In this document: positions 7,808-16,197 of the stretch, piece after piece
How positions within the stretch are numbered: the first letter of the stretch is position 1
Layout: the number at the start of each line of letters is the position of its first letter
Assembly (NCBI RefSeq): GCF_000423605.1
Contig: NZ_AUIH01000004.1
Location: 1-64,000 of the forward strand
DNA: 64,000 bases
Direction of reading: 5' to 3'
From: Saccharospirillum impatiens DSM 12546
GTDB lineage: Bacteria > Pseudomonadota > Gammaproteobacteria > Pseudomonadales > Natronospirillaceae
The notes under the pieces: generated by a model
Told to the model about the DNA's origin: nothing
Databases searched by the model: none
What the model saw: only the letters and a program-made list of their open reading frames with translations
Program-made: the position numbers and the translations under genes

Positions 7808-10468
7808 ATGTCAGACTTTATTCAGGGCCAGCGCTGGCTAGCAGATGGTGAGCCCGAGCTCGGGCTCGGTATGGTGCAAGGCCAGGATGAGCGCACTGTT
7901 ACTCTCTATTTCCCTGCCGTCGACGACGAACGGTGCTATGCATTGCGCCAGCCACCGCTGACTCGCATACGTTTCGAACGGGGTGAGGAATTTCAGCGTC
8001 GGGACCAGCGCAAGGCAGAAGTTAAGGCCGTGCACGACCTGAATGGCCTTCATGTCTATGAAACGCTCGATGGCGAGATGGTTCCCGAGACCGAGTTGGC
8101 CGATACGCTGGATCGAAACAGCCCGCTGACAAGGTTGATGACCGGTCAGACCGACCACCCTAACTGGTTCAATTTTCGCGCAGCGCTCAACGCCGGACAT
8201 CAGGCAATCTGGTCCGCCCATCTGAATGGCCTGCTCGGCACTCGCTCTTCTTTATTGCCTCACCAGTTGTATGTTGCAAAGCAAGCGACTGAAAGAACCC
8301 GGGTTCGGGCGCTGCTGTCCGACGAAGTTGGCCTGGGTAAAACCATCGAAGCCGGCCTGATTATCAACCGACTGCTTCAGCAAGGCCGGGCAAGTCGCGT
8401 GCTGATCGCCGTACCAGACGCCCTTCAGGCTCAGTGGCTGGTTGAACTGGTGCGCCGGTTTTCGCTGCACTGCGAGTTTTACCAGTCCGAAGATCACGAC
8501 TTCGGCATGGGTCAGGTGCATCTGATTCCCCATCGATTGTTAAACGACAGCGAAGAAATGCCCTGGATCACCGCCCAGGACTGGGATGTACTGGTCGTGG
8601 ACGAAGCCCATCACCTGTCTCTCGACGATGCCGAAGGGCTTGACGATACCGAGAGCTGGGTAGCGCTGGCACGGAAAACGCCGCATCTGCTGCTGTTGAC
8701 GGCAACGCCTGAGCAATTAGGCCAGGAGGCGCATTTTCAGAGACTGCAATTACTCGATGCCTCCAGGTTTATCCGGTTTGAAGACTATCAGGCCGATGAA
8801 TCCCACTTTATTGAGCACTCGTCGGTGGCCAGTGCCTTGTACAACGACAGCATTGACGATGCCTTGCTCGACCGGCTCGCTACCCTGGGCATCGAATGGC
8901 ACGACGACAGTCGTCGCGCCCTCGCCGAGGTGCTGGATCGGCATGGGCCGGGTCGCGTGGTCTACCGCAATACGAGACGGGGCGTCGCCGGTTTCTTCCC
9001 ACGCGAAGTTCAATTGCACCCGTCAGCGTCTGAAACGGAGCGACAGCGCTGGCTGGTCGACTGGCTGAAGGCCAACCGCACCGAAAAAGTCCTGTTGATA
9101 ACCCAGACCTCAGAGGTCGCGCAGGAGCTGTCTCACCACCTCTGGCATGATCATGGTCTGGAATCGACCGCCTTTCATGAAGGCTTGAATCTGATCGAGC
9201 GTGACCGTGCTGCCGCACACTTTGCCAGGGAAGACGACGGTGCCCAGATTCTTGTGTGCTCTGAAATCGGCGGTGAAGGCCGCAATTTTCAATTCAGCCA
9301 CCACCTGGTGCTGTGGGACCTGCCGGATCATCCGGATGTTCTGGAGCAGCGCATTGGCCGACTTGACCGCATAGGCCAGGATCAGACTATCCACATCCAC
9401 CTGCCCTTTTTGACAGATGGGCCTGATGCGGTGCGCGTGCGCTGGTTCCACGAGGTACTGGGTTGCCTGGAGGCATTGCAACCGGCCGCTGGCGCTATCC
9501 ATGAGCAATTCGCTGACGCCTGGTTCGCTAACCCAGAAGACAGTGATCTGACCGGGGACGTGCAGCAGTCTCTGACGGCGCTGAACCTGGAGCTGGAGTC
9601 GGGCCGTGATGTCATGCTGGAGCTGAATTCCTGCCGGCAACCGGAAGCGACAGAGCTGGCCGATCAGGTTGCCGAGCTTGAGCAGAACAGCGCAGAACCG
9701 GTTGTTGAGATGGCGGCTAATTTGCTCAACCTGCATTTTGAAACGCTGGATGAAGGCATCTTTGAACTGATTCCTTCAGACAATATGATGATACCGGTTA
9801 TTCCCGGCATTCCCGAAGGGGGCGCCGTAATAACCTTCGACCGGCAACGGGCGCTCGTGCGCGACGATGTGCTCTTTGTTTCCTGGGAGCATCCTCTCAT
9901 TGTGGGGCTGATGGATATTCTGACCAGTACTCAACTCGGTCAGGCCAGTGTAGCCCTGCTGGAAACCAAACAGATACCGGCTGGCCAGGTGTTGCTTGAG
10001 GTCCAATGGCAAATTGCCATTCCGCCCCGACTCGCGCATACGCTGAAACCTTATCTGAATCGCAATTTGTTGCGCACCCTAACCCTGGAAGGCGGTACCG
10101 CCGACCTGTCATCGGCCCTGACAGAGGCCTCGCTGGCCCCTCAGATCAAGACCTTGCCGGTGAAAATGGTGCGCAAGCTGATTCAGTCGGCCAAAGACCG
10201 CATCCCTCCCATTTATGATGTCGGCCTTGGCCATGCCAAAGTGCAATTCGATACGGCCGTAGCGGACGCACGCCAGGAGCACGAAGCCGCCAGCGATGCC
10301 CGTATCGAACGTACTCGCTATCTGGCCAGCGTGAACACTCTGGTCAACGAACAGGATGTTGTAAAAGCGGAGATGCAGGCAGAAATGCAACGCCAGGCCT
10401 GGGATAACGTGGAATTGCAGCCAGTTGGCGTACGCATGATCCTTTGCGCACCGCCAGGAACGGTTTGA
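7808..10468 (+). CDS. rapA: RNA polymerase-associated ATPase RapA
   Basis: This 886-residue Swi2/Snf2 ATPase binds RNA polymerase and helps it recycle after termination. The N-terminal Tudor-like region starts with FIQGQRWLADGEPELGLG. Walker A (DEVGLGKTIEAG) lies near residues 172-183 and the DEAHH box near 264. The second helicase lobe contains EQRIGRLDRIGQ near 513. The C-terminal third fits the RapA-specific domain. It is somewhat shorter than the roughly 970 residues of the E. coli protein. The ATG at 7808 follows a GAGGA tract. It is a single gene followed by a strong terminator. Confidence 0.95.
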   Translation: MSDFIQGQRWLADGEPELGLGMVQGQDERTVTLYFPAVDDERCYALRQPPLTRIRFERGEEFQRRDQRKAEVKAVHDLNGLHVYETLDGEMVPETELADTLDRNSPLTRLMTGQTDHPNWFNFRAALNAGHQAIWSAHLNGLLGTRSSLLPHQLYVAKQATERTRVRALLSDEVGLGKTIEAGLIINRLLQQGRASRVLIAVPDALQAQWLVELVRRFSLHCEFYQSEDHDFGMGQVHLIPHRLLNDSEEMPWITAQDWDVLVVDEAHHLSLDDAEGLDDTESWVALARKTPHLLLLTATPEQLGQEAHFQRLQLLDASRFIRFEDYQADESHFIEHSSVASALYNDSIDDALLDRLATLGIEWHDDSRRALAEVLDRHGPGRVVYRNTRRGVAGFFPREVQLHPSASETERQRWLVDWLKANRTEKVLLITQTSEVAQELSHHLWHDHGLESTAFHEGLNLIERDRAAAHFAREDDGAQILVCSEIGGEGRNFQFSHHLVLWDLPDHPDVLEQRIGRLDRIGQDQTIHIHLPFLTDGPDAVRVRWFHEVLGCLEALQPAAGAIHEQFADAWFANPEDSDLTGDVQQSLTALNLELESGRDVMLELNSCRQPEATELADQVAELEQNSAEPVVEMAANLLNLHFETLDEGIFELIPSDNMMIPVIPGIPEGGAVITFDRQRALVRDDVLFVSWEHPLIVGLMDILTSTQLGQASVALLETKQIPAGQVLLEVQWQIAIPPRLAHTLKPYLNRNLLRTLTLEGGTADLSSALTEASLAPQIKTLPVKMVRKLIQSAKDRIPPIYDVGLGHAKVQFDTAVADARQEHEAASDARIERTRYLASVNTLVNEQDVVKAEMQAEMQRQAWDNVELQPVGVRMILCAPPGTV

Positions 10469-10497
10469 ACCGGCCTGCCCTGCTATACAAAAAACAT

Positions 10498-10540
10498 ACA
10501 AATACCAAGGCCGCCTGCAACTGGCGGCCTTGGTATTTGT
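10498..10540. terminator. Long hairpin terminator after rapA
   Basis: The arms are perfectly complementary over 18 bp (acaaataccaaggccgcc with its complement) around a 7-base loop. A short A-rich run precedes it, and T-rich sequence follows. It ends 46 bases before the next gene. Confidence 0.75.
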
Positions 10541-10586
10541 GGTTTAGTGTTAAAATACCCTTCGCTAAAAAAGAACAACAACAGCC

Positions 10587-11375
10587 ATGAAGGAAACCGT
10601 ACTGATTGAGCGTCTGGAAGATGGGCTGGCCCGGGTCATTCTCAACAAACCCGAGAACGGTAACGCCTACGATGACGAAATGATTTGCACCCTGGTCACA
10701 GCTCTGGACGACCTGGCCGATGATGACACCCTGAAACTGGTTTGGCTCAGTGGCAAGGGAGCACACTTTTGCAGCGGCCCCGACCGACAATGGCTAACAC
10801 GCCGGGAGGGTGTGGGTCGGGCCGAGCATCAGCAAGACGCTGAACAAATGTCGCGTCTGCTGGAAACCCTGTATCAGTTCCCGGTGCCGGTATTACTTAC
10901 CGTGCGCGGCGACGTCAATGCGGTGGCGGTAGGCATAGCCAGCTGCTGCGATATGGTGCTGGCCAGTGAACGAACGTCATTCTGCATCACTGAGTCGTTG
11001 TTCGGACAGGTACCGGCGCTGAGTAGCCCTTATCTCACCAAGGCCCTTGGCGAGCGTGCCGCCAAATACTATTCGCTCACCGGCGAAATCATGGATGCGT
11101 ACACGGCAACCCGGCTTGGGCTGGTTCATCGATTGGTGCCTGGTGATGAACTCGAAGCAGTCGCCACGGTATTGGTTCGGGGTATTTTGTCTCGCAGTCT
11201 GGATTCCCTGCGGGTCACCAAAGCCACGTTTAATCTGGTGGCCAATGAACCTTATGATGAATCGCTGCTGGAGACCATGATCGAATGCTCCACCGATGTT
11301 CGACTGACACAGTCTGAGACACTACGACAACGGCGGACCAACGGTCGCCGCATCAATTCAGAGACATCCAAGTGA
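10587..11375 (+). CDS. Enoyl-CoA hydratase/isomerase family protein, methylglutaconyl-CoA hydratase (LiuC)-like
   Basis: The protein has 262 residues with a crotonase fold. HFCSGPDRQWL replaces the usual FCAGADL oxyanion-hole segment. The first catalytic Glu of mitochondrial hydratases is replaced by Gly (VAVGIASCCD), as it is in LiuC-like proteins, while the second Glu is kept in ITESLFGQVP. SSPYLTKALGERAAKYYSLTGE is also typical of the LiuC/AtuE branch. It would hydrate an enoyl-CoA of leucine, terpene or fatty-acid breakdown; the exact substrate is open. No liu or atu neighbours are present. It converges on a psrA-like regulator 185 bases downstream. Confidence 0.85.
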   Translation: MKETVLIERLEDGLARVILNKPENGNAYDDEMICTLVTALDDLADDDTLKLVWLSGKGAHFCSGPDRQWLTRREGVGRAEHQQDAEQMSRLLETLYQFPVPVLLTVRGDVNAVAVGIASCCDMVLASERTSFCITESLFGQVPALSSPYLTKALGERAAKYYSLTGEIMDAYTATRLGLVHRLVPGDELEAVATVLVRGILSRSLDSLRVTKATFNLVANEPYDESLLETMIECSTDVRLTQSETLRQRRTNGRRINSETSK

Positions 11376-11560
11376 GTTGTTGTTGAGCAACACAAGGCCC
11401 TCTACCAAGGCGCCCTGGTGGCCTGCTAAGAGCCTGGCACCCGTATAACGGCTGTTCTTCCCTGTCGTTCAATTTCAAAAGACCGCTCGTTCTCGATGTT
11501 TGCCGACATACCCTTGCTCTGGTGGCAACCGGCTGACGCTGACTGACGTTCAATCGTCGT

Positions 11561-12190
11561 CTAGCGTTCGAGTGCCGCCGCCAAAAACGGAATCAACTGG
11601 TTCATCACGTCTTCAACGCCGGAGTCTTCGCCGGTGTCGGCCATCGACATATCCCGCAGCACCTCAATGCTCGACATGGTGAACACACAGGCACCGATGG
11701 CAAAATGAATCCGCCAGAATATCTCCCGGGGTGACAGTTCAGGATGAGCAGCACGCAGGTACAGGATGAACCGACTGTATGTCTCGTGGTAGTTCTCTTT
11801 GAGAAAGCGCCGCAGATGTCCCTGAGCCTGAGTATAAGCCAGACCGAGCAAACGCATGAAAACTGACAACTTGCGAGTCCCCACAGTGGAATGCACGCCG
11901 GTCAGCATGGTTCTTGCCAGTACATCGAGAACATCGCGAAGGTCGGGTTCGGTGTTGGCTGCCGCCATGACTGTCAGTTCTTTATCCAGCTTACTGCAGA
12001 ACGGACTTAAAAAGCGGGCGAAAACGGCCTGAATCAGGTCTTTTTTCGACCCGAAATGATAGTTGACCGCTGCCAGATTAACCTTGGCCCGGGTGGTGAT
12101 CATTCTCAATGACGTTTCAGCAAACCCTTTCTCGGCAAACAGTTCTTCAGCTGAATCCAGAATGCGGGTGACGGTATCGGCTTGGCTCAT
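11561..12190 (-). CDS. psrA: TetR-family regulator, PsrA-like
   Basis: The protein has 209 residues with an N-terminal helix-turn-helix: AEELFAEKGFAETSLRMITT and VNLAAVNYHFGSKKDLIQAVF. Similarity to pseudomonad PsrA is extensive, including FLSPFCSKLDKEL, SVFMRLLGLAYTQAQGHLRR and EIFWRIHFAIGACVFTMSSI. PsrA senses long-chain fatty acids and controls beta-oxidation genes and, in pseudomonads, rpoS. An AAAC-GACC-GTTT site about 100 bases upstream fits the known PsrA operator form, so autoregulation is likely. The gene converges on an enoyl-CoA hydratase gene. Assignment to PsrA rather than another TetR is from memory of the family. Confidence 0.85.
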   Translation of the reverse strand: MSQADTVTRILDSAEELFAEKGFAETSLRMITTRAKVNLAAVNYHFGSKKDLIQAVFARFLSPFCSKLDKELTVMAAANTEPDLRDVLDVLARTMLTGVHSTVGTRKLSVFMRLLGLAYTQAQGHLRRFLKENYHETYSRFILYLRAAHPELSPREIFWRIHFAIGACVFTMSSIEVLRDMSMADTGEDSGVEDVMNQLIPFLAAALER

Positions 12191-12287
12191 GGTTCGGTCT
12201 CGGATAGGGCTTGGCGAGGCTGACTACAACCCCAGTCACGGGTTACTTGATGGCGGTCGTCGATACTCGCATTCGTGCGATTGTTTA

Positions 12288-12299
12288 AAACGACCGTTT
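12288..12299. promoter_or_regulatory. Candidate PsrA operator upstream of psrA
   Basis: The core aaac-gacc-gttt is an inverted repeat of the form reported for PsrA ([G/C]AAAC-N2-4-GTTT[G/C]), although the flanking bases here are A. It lies within two direct copies of gtttaaaacga at 12283-12293 and 12296-12306. The site is 98 bases before the psrA start. The rest of the 355-base gap (12191-12545) shows no gene. Confidence 0.55.
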
Positions 12300-12545
12300 A
12301 AAACGAGAATATACAGGACTTATGGCCACTTTGCAGGCCTTTTTCTCGCGCACAGAAAGGAGATGGGCTCTACCCATGGCAACGCTTGGTGCCAGGGCGT
12401 AAAAACACCGATCGAAGCTGACAGCTACTGGCTTATCCTGTAATGTCAGCAGCAGGTATAGCTGGCGCATAAGTGATGATATCGCTTGAAAAACGGTGAC
12501 TGGCCTATACTATTTAATTCGGGTTCACATTATGGAGGTTTGCCC

Positions 12546-13214
12546 ATGGCTGACTATCAAGGTACCGTCACGTCGCGTTCGGAATCGACGCTGGCGACCA
12601 ATAAAGTTTTACGAAATACCTATCTTCTATTGTCGATGACACTGGTGTTCAGTGCCGTTACGGCAATGATCGCCATGGCTGTAGGAATGCCTCAGGGCGG
12701 CGCATTGATCATGATGCTCGCCGCCATTGGTATCGTCTGGTTTGTGTTGCCGCGTGCTTACAATTCAAGCATGGGCATTGTCTGGACGTTCGCTTTCGCC
12801 GGCCTGATGGGCGCGAGCCTGGGGCCCATGCTGTCTTCCTATCTGGCGCTGTCTAATGGCCCTGCCATTGTCGCCCAGGCGTTGGGTGGCACCGCTCTGG
12901 TGACGTTTGGTCTGTCGGCTTATGCCGTGACGACTAAGAAAGATTTCAGCTTCCTCGGCGGTTTCGTCATGGTTGGCATGATCGTGGCGCTCGTAGCCAT
13001 TCTGGCCAATCTGTTTCTGGCGATTCCTGCACTGAGCCTGGCCATTTCTGCTGGCGTCGTGTTGCTGATGTCATTGTTGATTCTGTTTGACACCAGCCGC
13101 ATTGTGAATGGTGGCGAAACCAATTACGTGCGTGCCACCGTGTCGTTGTATCTGAACATCTACAACTTGTTCGTTCACCTGCTGGTGCTCGTCGGCGCAC
13201 TGTCCGACGATTGA
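12546..13214 (+). CDS. yccA: Bax inhibitor-1 family inner-membrane protein YccA
   Basis: The protein has 222 residues with about seven hydrophobic segments, as in the BI-1/YccA family. It lacks a signal peptide; the N-terminus MADYQGTVTSRSE is cytosolic. NIYNLFVHLLVLVG near the C-terminus is the family signature. In E. coli YccA binds the FtsH protease and slows membrane-protein degradation. The ATG at 12546 has GGAGG 7 bases upstream; further upstream codons read through non-coding sequence. A terminator follows, then the tus genes, the order also seen in pseudomonads. Confidence 0.92.
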   Translation: MADYQGTVTSRSESTLATNKVLRNTYLLLSMTLVFSAVTAMIAMAVGMPQGGALIMMLAAIGIVWFVLPRAYNSSMGIVWTFAFAGLMGASLGPMLSSYLALSNGPAIVAQALGGTALVTFGLSAYAVTTKKDFSFLGGFVMVGMIVALVAILANLFLAIPALSLAISAGVVLLMSLLILFDTSRIVNGGETNYVRATVSLYLNIYNLFVHLLVLVGALSDD

Positions 13215-13238
13215 CACGGGTCAGTCGATAAGTGATAG

Positions 13239-13264
13239 AAAGGCCGCTTTTAGCGGCCTTTTTT
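13239..13264. terminator. Terminator after yccA
   Basis: A perfect 10-bp stem (aaaggccgct / agcggccttt) with a ttt loop is followed by a T-run. It separates yccA from tusD. Confidence 0.88.
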
Positions 13265-13285
13265 GTGTGTGATATGATAACCACC

Positions 13286-13675
13286 ATGAATCTTCAACTG
13301 AACCTGTATCAGGCGCCCTGGCACCATGTGAGCCACCGAGATGCCCTCGCCTTCGCCCGGGCCAGCCTGGCTCGCGGAGACCGTATTGAGCGAGTGTTTT
13401 TCTTTATGGATGCGGTTTACATTGGGCTGACCAGCCAGTCTCCGGCATCCGATGAAGTCGACATGAGACAAGCCTGGCTTGACCTGGCCGCTGACGCTGG
13501 CTGCGAATTGTTGCTGTGTATTGCCGCCTCGGCCAACCGCGGGTTATTGAACGACGCTGAAGCTGAACGGTACCAAAGCCCAATAACCACTGTTGCCGAA
13601 CCGTTTCAGTTGGTGGGATTGGGCCAGTGGGCACTGGGCTATGGCGATTCAGACAAGGTCGTGAGTTTTCGATGA
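13286..13675 (+). CDS. tusD: Sulfur-relay protein TusD
   Basis: This 129-residue protein is a DsrE-like subunit of the TusBCD complex. It accepts persulfide sulfur from TusA and hands it to TusE for tRNA 2-thiolation. The catalytic Cys is Cys78 (CELLLCIAAS), the same position as in E. coli TusD, and the RG pair follows. The ATG at 13286 gives the expected length; an ATG four codons upstream (13274) is possible. Neither has a strong ribosome-binding site. The stop overlaps the tusC start (ATGA). Confidence 0.93.
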   Translation: MNLQLNLYQAPWHHVSHRDALAFARASLARGDRIERVFFFMDAVYIGLTSQSPASDEVDMRQAWLDLAADAGCELLLCIAASANRGLLNDAEAERYQSPITTVAEPFQLVGLGQWALGYGDSDKVVSFR

Positions 13676-14061
13676 ATACAACCGCAGATGCTACTGCCGA
13701 GGCAGGGTCCGATCGTTTCGACACCCTCGTGCTGATCACCCGTCCGCCCTACCAGGGCCGACGCAGCGAGGAGGTGCTGGAAGCAGTTATGAGTCTGGCG
13801 CTGTTTGATCGTGACCATGCCGTGGTGTTTTTTGATCAGGGTCTTGGCTGGCTTGCTGAGGGCCAGGCACCGGGTGACAGCAAGAGCCTTAGCAAACAGT
13901 TGAGTGCCTTGCCCATGTACGGCAGTGAAGCCTTGTTTTATTGTGCTGGCCATCAACATCGGGTTCTGGGCCAAACCGTTAGCCGGGATGACGTTCAAGC
14001 CTGCTCTCTGGCGCAATTGGCGCACTGGTTACGCCAGGCTCGTTACGTAGAGGTGTTTTGA
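13672..14061 (+). CDS. tusC: Sulfur-relay protein TusC
   Basis: The protein has 129 residues and belongs to the DsrF-like subunit of the TusBCD hexamer. ITRPPYQGRRSEEVLEAVMSL is the conserved N-terminal region; TusC is structural rather than catalytic. The ATG at 13672 overlaps the tusD stop by four bases, which points to translational coupling. An in-frame upstream codon inside tusD is not needed. The gene ends with a one-base overlap with tusB. The order tusDCB followed by tusE is the usual one. Confidence 0.92.
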   Translation: MNTTADATAEAGSDRFDTLVLITRPPYQGRRSEEVLEAVMSLALFDRDHAVVFFDQGLGWLAEGQAPGDSKSLSKQLSALPMYGSEALFYCAGHQHRVLGQTVSRDDVQACSLAQLAHWLRQARYVEVF

Positions 14062-14324
14062 TGGCTCTGCTCACCCTGACCGGATTGCCCAATGACGCGC
14101 AACTGGAACTGTTTGGTTTGTGGCTGACAACCGCTGATGCGCTGTTGCTGCGTGAAGATGCGAGACCACTGATGTGGCAACCCAACCCGACCCGGGCAAG
14201 AGGATACGTGCGCCAAACCGACGCTGATGCCCTGGGAGGCTTACGACACCCTGACTGGACGCCGATTACCGACCGGCACTGGGTAGAGCTGGTCGCTGAA
14301 CACCAGCCACAACTGACCTGGTGA
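14061..14324 (+). CDS. tusB: Sulfur-relay protein TusB
   Basis: The protein has 87 residues and belongs to the DsrH-like family. It completes the TusBCD complex that relays sulfur toward 2-thiouridine in tRNA. The small size, the hydrophobic start (MALLTLTGLP) and the LLLREDA segment fit the family. The ATG at 14061 shares one base with the tusC stop (TGATG); a TTG one codon earlier is possible but less likely. It is followed by a 64-base gap and then tusE. Sequence conservation in TusB is low, so context carries much of the call. Confidence 0.88.
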   Translation: MALLTLTGLPNDAQLELFGLWLTTADALLLREDARPLMWQPNPTRARGYVRQTDADALGGLRHPDWTPITDRHWVELVAEHQPQLTW

Positions 14325-14388
14325 GTGGCATCGTTCGTTAGATTTTCGATACACCCTGTCTTTAATAAATCAAATGAAAGAGAGAATA

Positions 14389-14706
14389 ATGACGGTCACG
14401 CTTGAAACCGACCATCTTGGCTTTTTACTGGACGCCCGGAGCTGGAGTCGGGACTGGTGTTTGTCGATTGCGGATCAACAACGCCTTTCGCTGACCGATC
14501 AGGACCTGGCGATCGTGGAATCGCTGCGCGAATTCTACTTTGAGTATGATCTTTCACCTGCCATGCGACCGCTGGTCAGGCATTTGAAAGGCCGGTTCGG
14601 GCCCGACGTAGGCAACAGCATATTTCTGATGCAACGTTTCGGTGAAAGCCCGGCCCGTATGCTGGCCTTGCTGGCTGGTCTGCCCAAACCCAAAAATTGC
14701 CTGTAA
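14389..14706 (+). CDS. tusE: Sulfur-transfer protein TusE (DsrC family)
   Basis: This 105-residue protein takes sulfur from TusD and delivers it to MnmA bound to tRNA. The C-terminus GLPKPKNCL carries the single penultimate Cys104 that holds the persulfide. The second Cys of dissimilatory DsrC is absent, so this is TusE rather than a sulfite-reductase partner. SRDWCLSIADQQRLSLTDQD and SPAMRPLVRHLK are family segments. The ATG at 14389 follows an agagaga tract; the ATG five codons upstream is less well placed. Its partner gene mnmA is at 34204. Confidence 0.94.
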   Translation: MTVTLETDHLGFLLDARSWSRDWCLSIADQQRLSLTDQDLAIVESLREFYFEYDLSPAMRPLVRHLKGRFGPDVGNSIFLMQRFGESPARMLALLAGLPKPKNCL

Positions 14707-14735
14707 TCTGAAACCACTTTGTTGCTGGATAAACA

Positions 14736-15716
14736 ATGTCTGAACCTCTGAAGTTTGCCGACCTGATCCGCGCCCTGGGACGAGGGAAGAACGGCAGCCG
14801 ATCGCTGAGCCGGGAAGAAGCCCATTTCGCCATGCAGGAAATCTGGCATCAGCGTGAAACCCAGGCACAATTGGGTGCCCTGCTCATGCTCATGCGGGTA
14901 AAAGAGGAAACGGCCGAAGAACTGGCAGGTATGGCCCAGGCGGTGCGCGATGAACTGGACACCTGGGACGGTCAAGCAATGCACATTGACTGGCCCGCCT
15001 ATGCTGGCAAACGCCGGCAGCCCTCCTGGTACGTGCTAGCCGCCAAGGCGCTGGCACAAGGCGGTTACCGGGTCTTCATGCACGGTGGTGGCGAACACAC
15101 GGCTGGGCGCCAATACGCCCGGCAGGTGTGCGAAGCGCTGTCCATACCCATTGCTGCATCCTGGCAACAAGCCGCAACTCTCAGTCAGAACCACACAATG
15201 GTCTACTGCCCCCTTGCCAGCTTCGCACCAAGTCTGTCGCACATTATTGACATGAAACAGGAGCTGGGTTTGCGTTCACCGGTAAACACCCTGGTACGCA
15301 ATCTTAACCCGACCGGTGCAGACGTTACCCTGCAGGGCATGTTTCACCCCAGCTATAAAGCGCTTCACCATGACACAGCCAACTTACTCGGGGATCGGCT
15401 CAATATCGTGCTGAAAGGTGACAGTGGTGAATTTGAAGTCAGACCCGATTCCAATGCCGTGGTGCGGGTGAACAGCCCGCGTCATCCCGATTCGCTGGAA
15501 GTACCAAAACGACTGCCACAGCGAGCCGTGCGGCCGGATGAACCATCGCTTTCGCTGCTGCAAACGACCTGGGCCGGTGAATCAAATCCGGAATATGGCA
15601 TAGCGGCCATACAGGAGACCATGGCATTGGTACTGATGGTTGCGGACGGATTGTCACTGCAGAACGCCAGGAACAAGGCTTTGCTGTTATGGCAGCAACG
15701 CTTGCTCGCTGACTGA
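14736..15716 (+). CDS. TrpD2/YbiB-like glycosyl transferase family protein
   Basis: The protein has 326 residues and is related to anthranilate phosphoribosyltransferase (TrpD): an N-terminal helical domain (about 1-75) and an alpha/beta domain. The TrpD-specific anthranilate-binding residues are not evident. YbiB/TrpD2 proteins were described as nucleic-acid-binding dimers linked to the SOS response. MHGGGEHTAGRQYARQVCEALSI replaces the glycine-rich phosphoribosyl loop. It lies 29 bases after tusE and is probably read from the same promoter. The same gene follows tusE in pseudomonads. Substrate, if any, is unknown. Confidence 0.82.
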   Translation: MSEPLKFADLIRALGRGKNGSRSLSREEAHFAMQEIWHQRETQAQLGALLMLMRVKEETAEELAGMAQAVRDELDTWDGQAMHIDWPAYAGKRRQPSWYVLAAKALAQGGYRVFMHGGGEHTAGRQYARQVCEALSIPIAASWQQAATLSQNHTMVYCPLASFAPSLSHIIDMKQELGLRSPVNTLVRNLNPTGADVTLQGMFHPSYKALHHDTANLLGDRLNIVLKGDSGEFEVRPDSNAVVRVNSPRHPDSLEVPKRLPQRAVRPDEPSLSLLQTTWAGESNPEYGIAAIQETMALVLMVADGLSLQNARNKALLLWQQRLLAD

Positions 15717-15885
15717 TCCGATAGTCGCCGACCCTGGGTTCGGATCAGCACACCGCCAAAAGTGGCATGTATCTTGAGATACCCTCTGTATCGGAGGTTT
15801 TTCTGTAGAAAACCGCCGAAATCGCACCAAAAGTGAGCACAGATCCTATTGCTGTGATTCAAAGCGACGCTCGGAGGCTGCTGTA

Positions 15886-16101
15886 ATGACCGAACCCCTA
15901 CCCCTGCAAATGACTGCCTATCAACTGAAGATACTGATGGGCGTTGTCTTTTTTATCGGAATCACGCTCGTGTCTGCGGCCATTGCCGTTCTGGGAGCCG
16001 CGATTCTTGGTTTGTTGCCCGTATCCTCTGCCGGTTACGGTTTGGCCCCACTGATCAGCGGCATAGCATCGGTGTCTGCTGCGGTATTTTTGTCGCACTG
16101 A
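15886..16101 (+). CDS. Small two-span membrane protein of unknown function
   Basis: The peptide has 71 residues. Two hydrophobic stretches, about residues 15-43 and 49-69, are separated by a PVSSAGYG turn, so a hairpin in the inner membrane is likely. A GGAGG tract lies 8 bases before the ATG, which makes translation credible. It stands 169 bases after the TrpD2-like gene and converges on cysG. No family is recognised. The hydrophobic pattern and the ribosome-binding site are the only evidence. Confidence 0.6.
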   Translation: MTEPLPLQMTAYQLKILMGVVFFIGITLVSAAIAVLGAAILGLLPVSSAGYGLAPLISGIASVSAAVFLSH

Positions 16102-16197
16102 TTAAGTCGCCAGCCCGTTTGTAAGGCGGGCCTGTCCTGTCCGATACTGTCGATAAGTTTGCCAGGACGGTACCGCTATACACCGCGCTTGAGTCTT

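Noticed and set aside
9110-9736. 208-codon open frame antisense to rapA
   Set aside because: It falls inside the conserved helicase region of rapA and has no start signal.
12285-12470. 61-codon frame upstream of psrA on the minus strand
   Set aside because: It lies in the regulatory gap, has no ribosome-binding site and overlaps the operator-like repeats.
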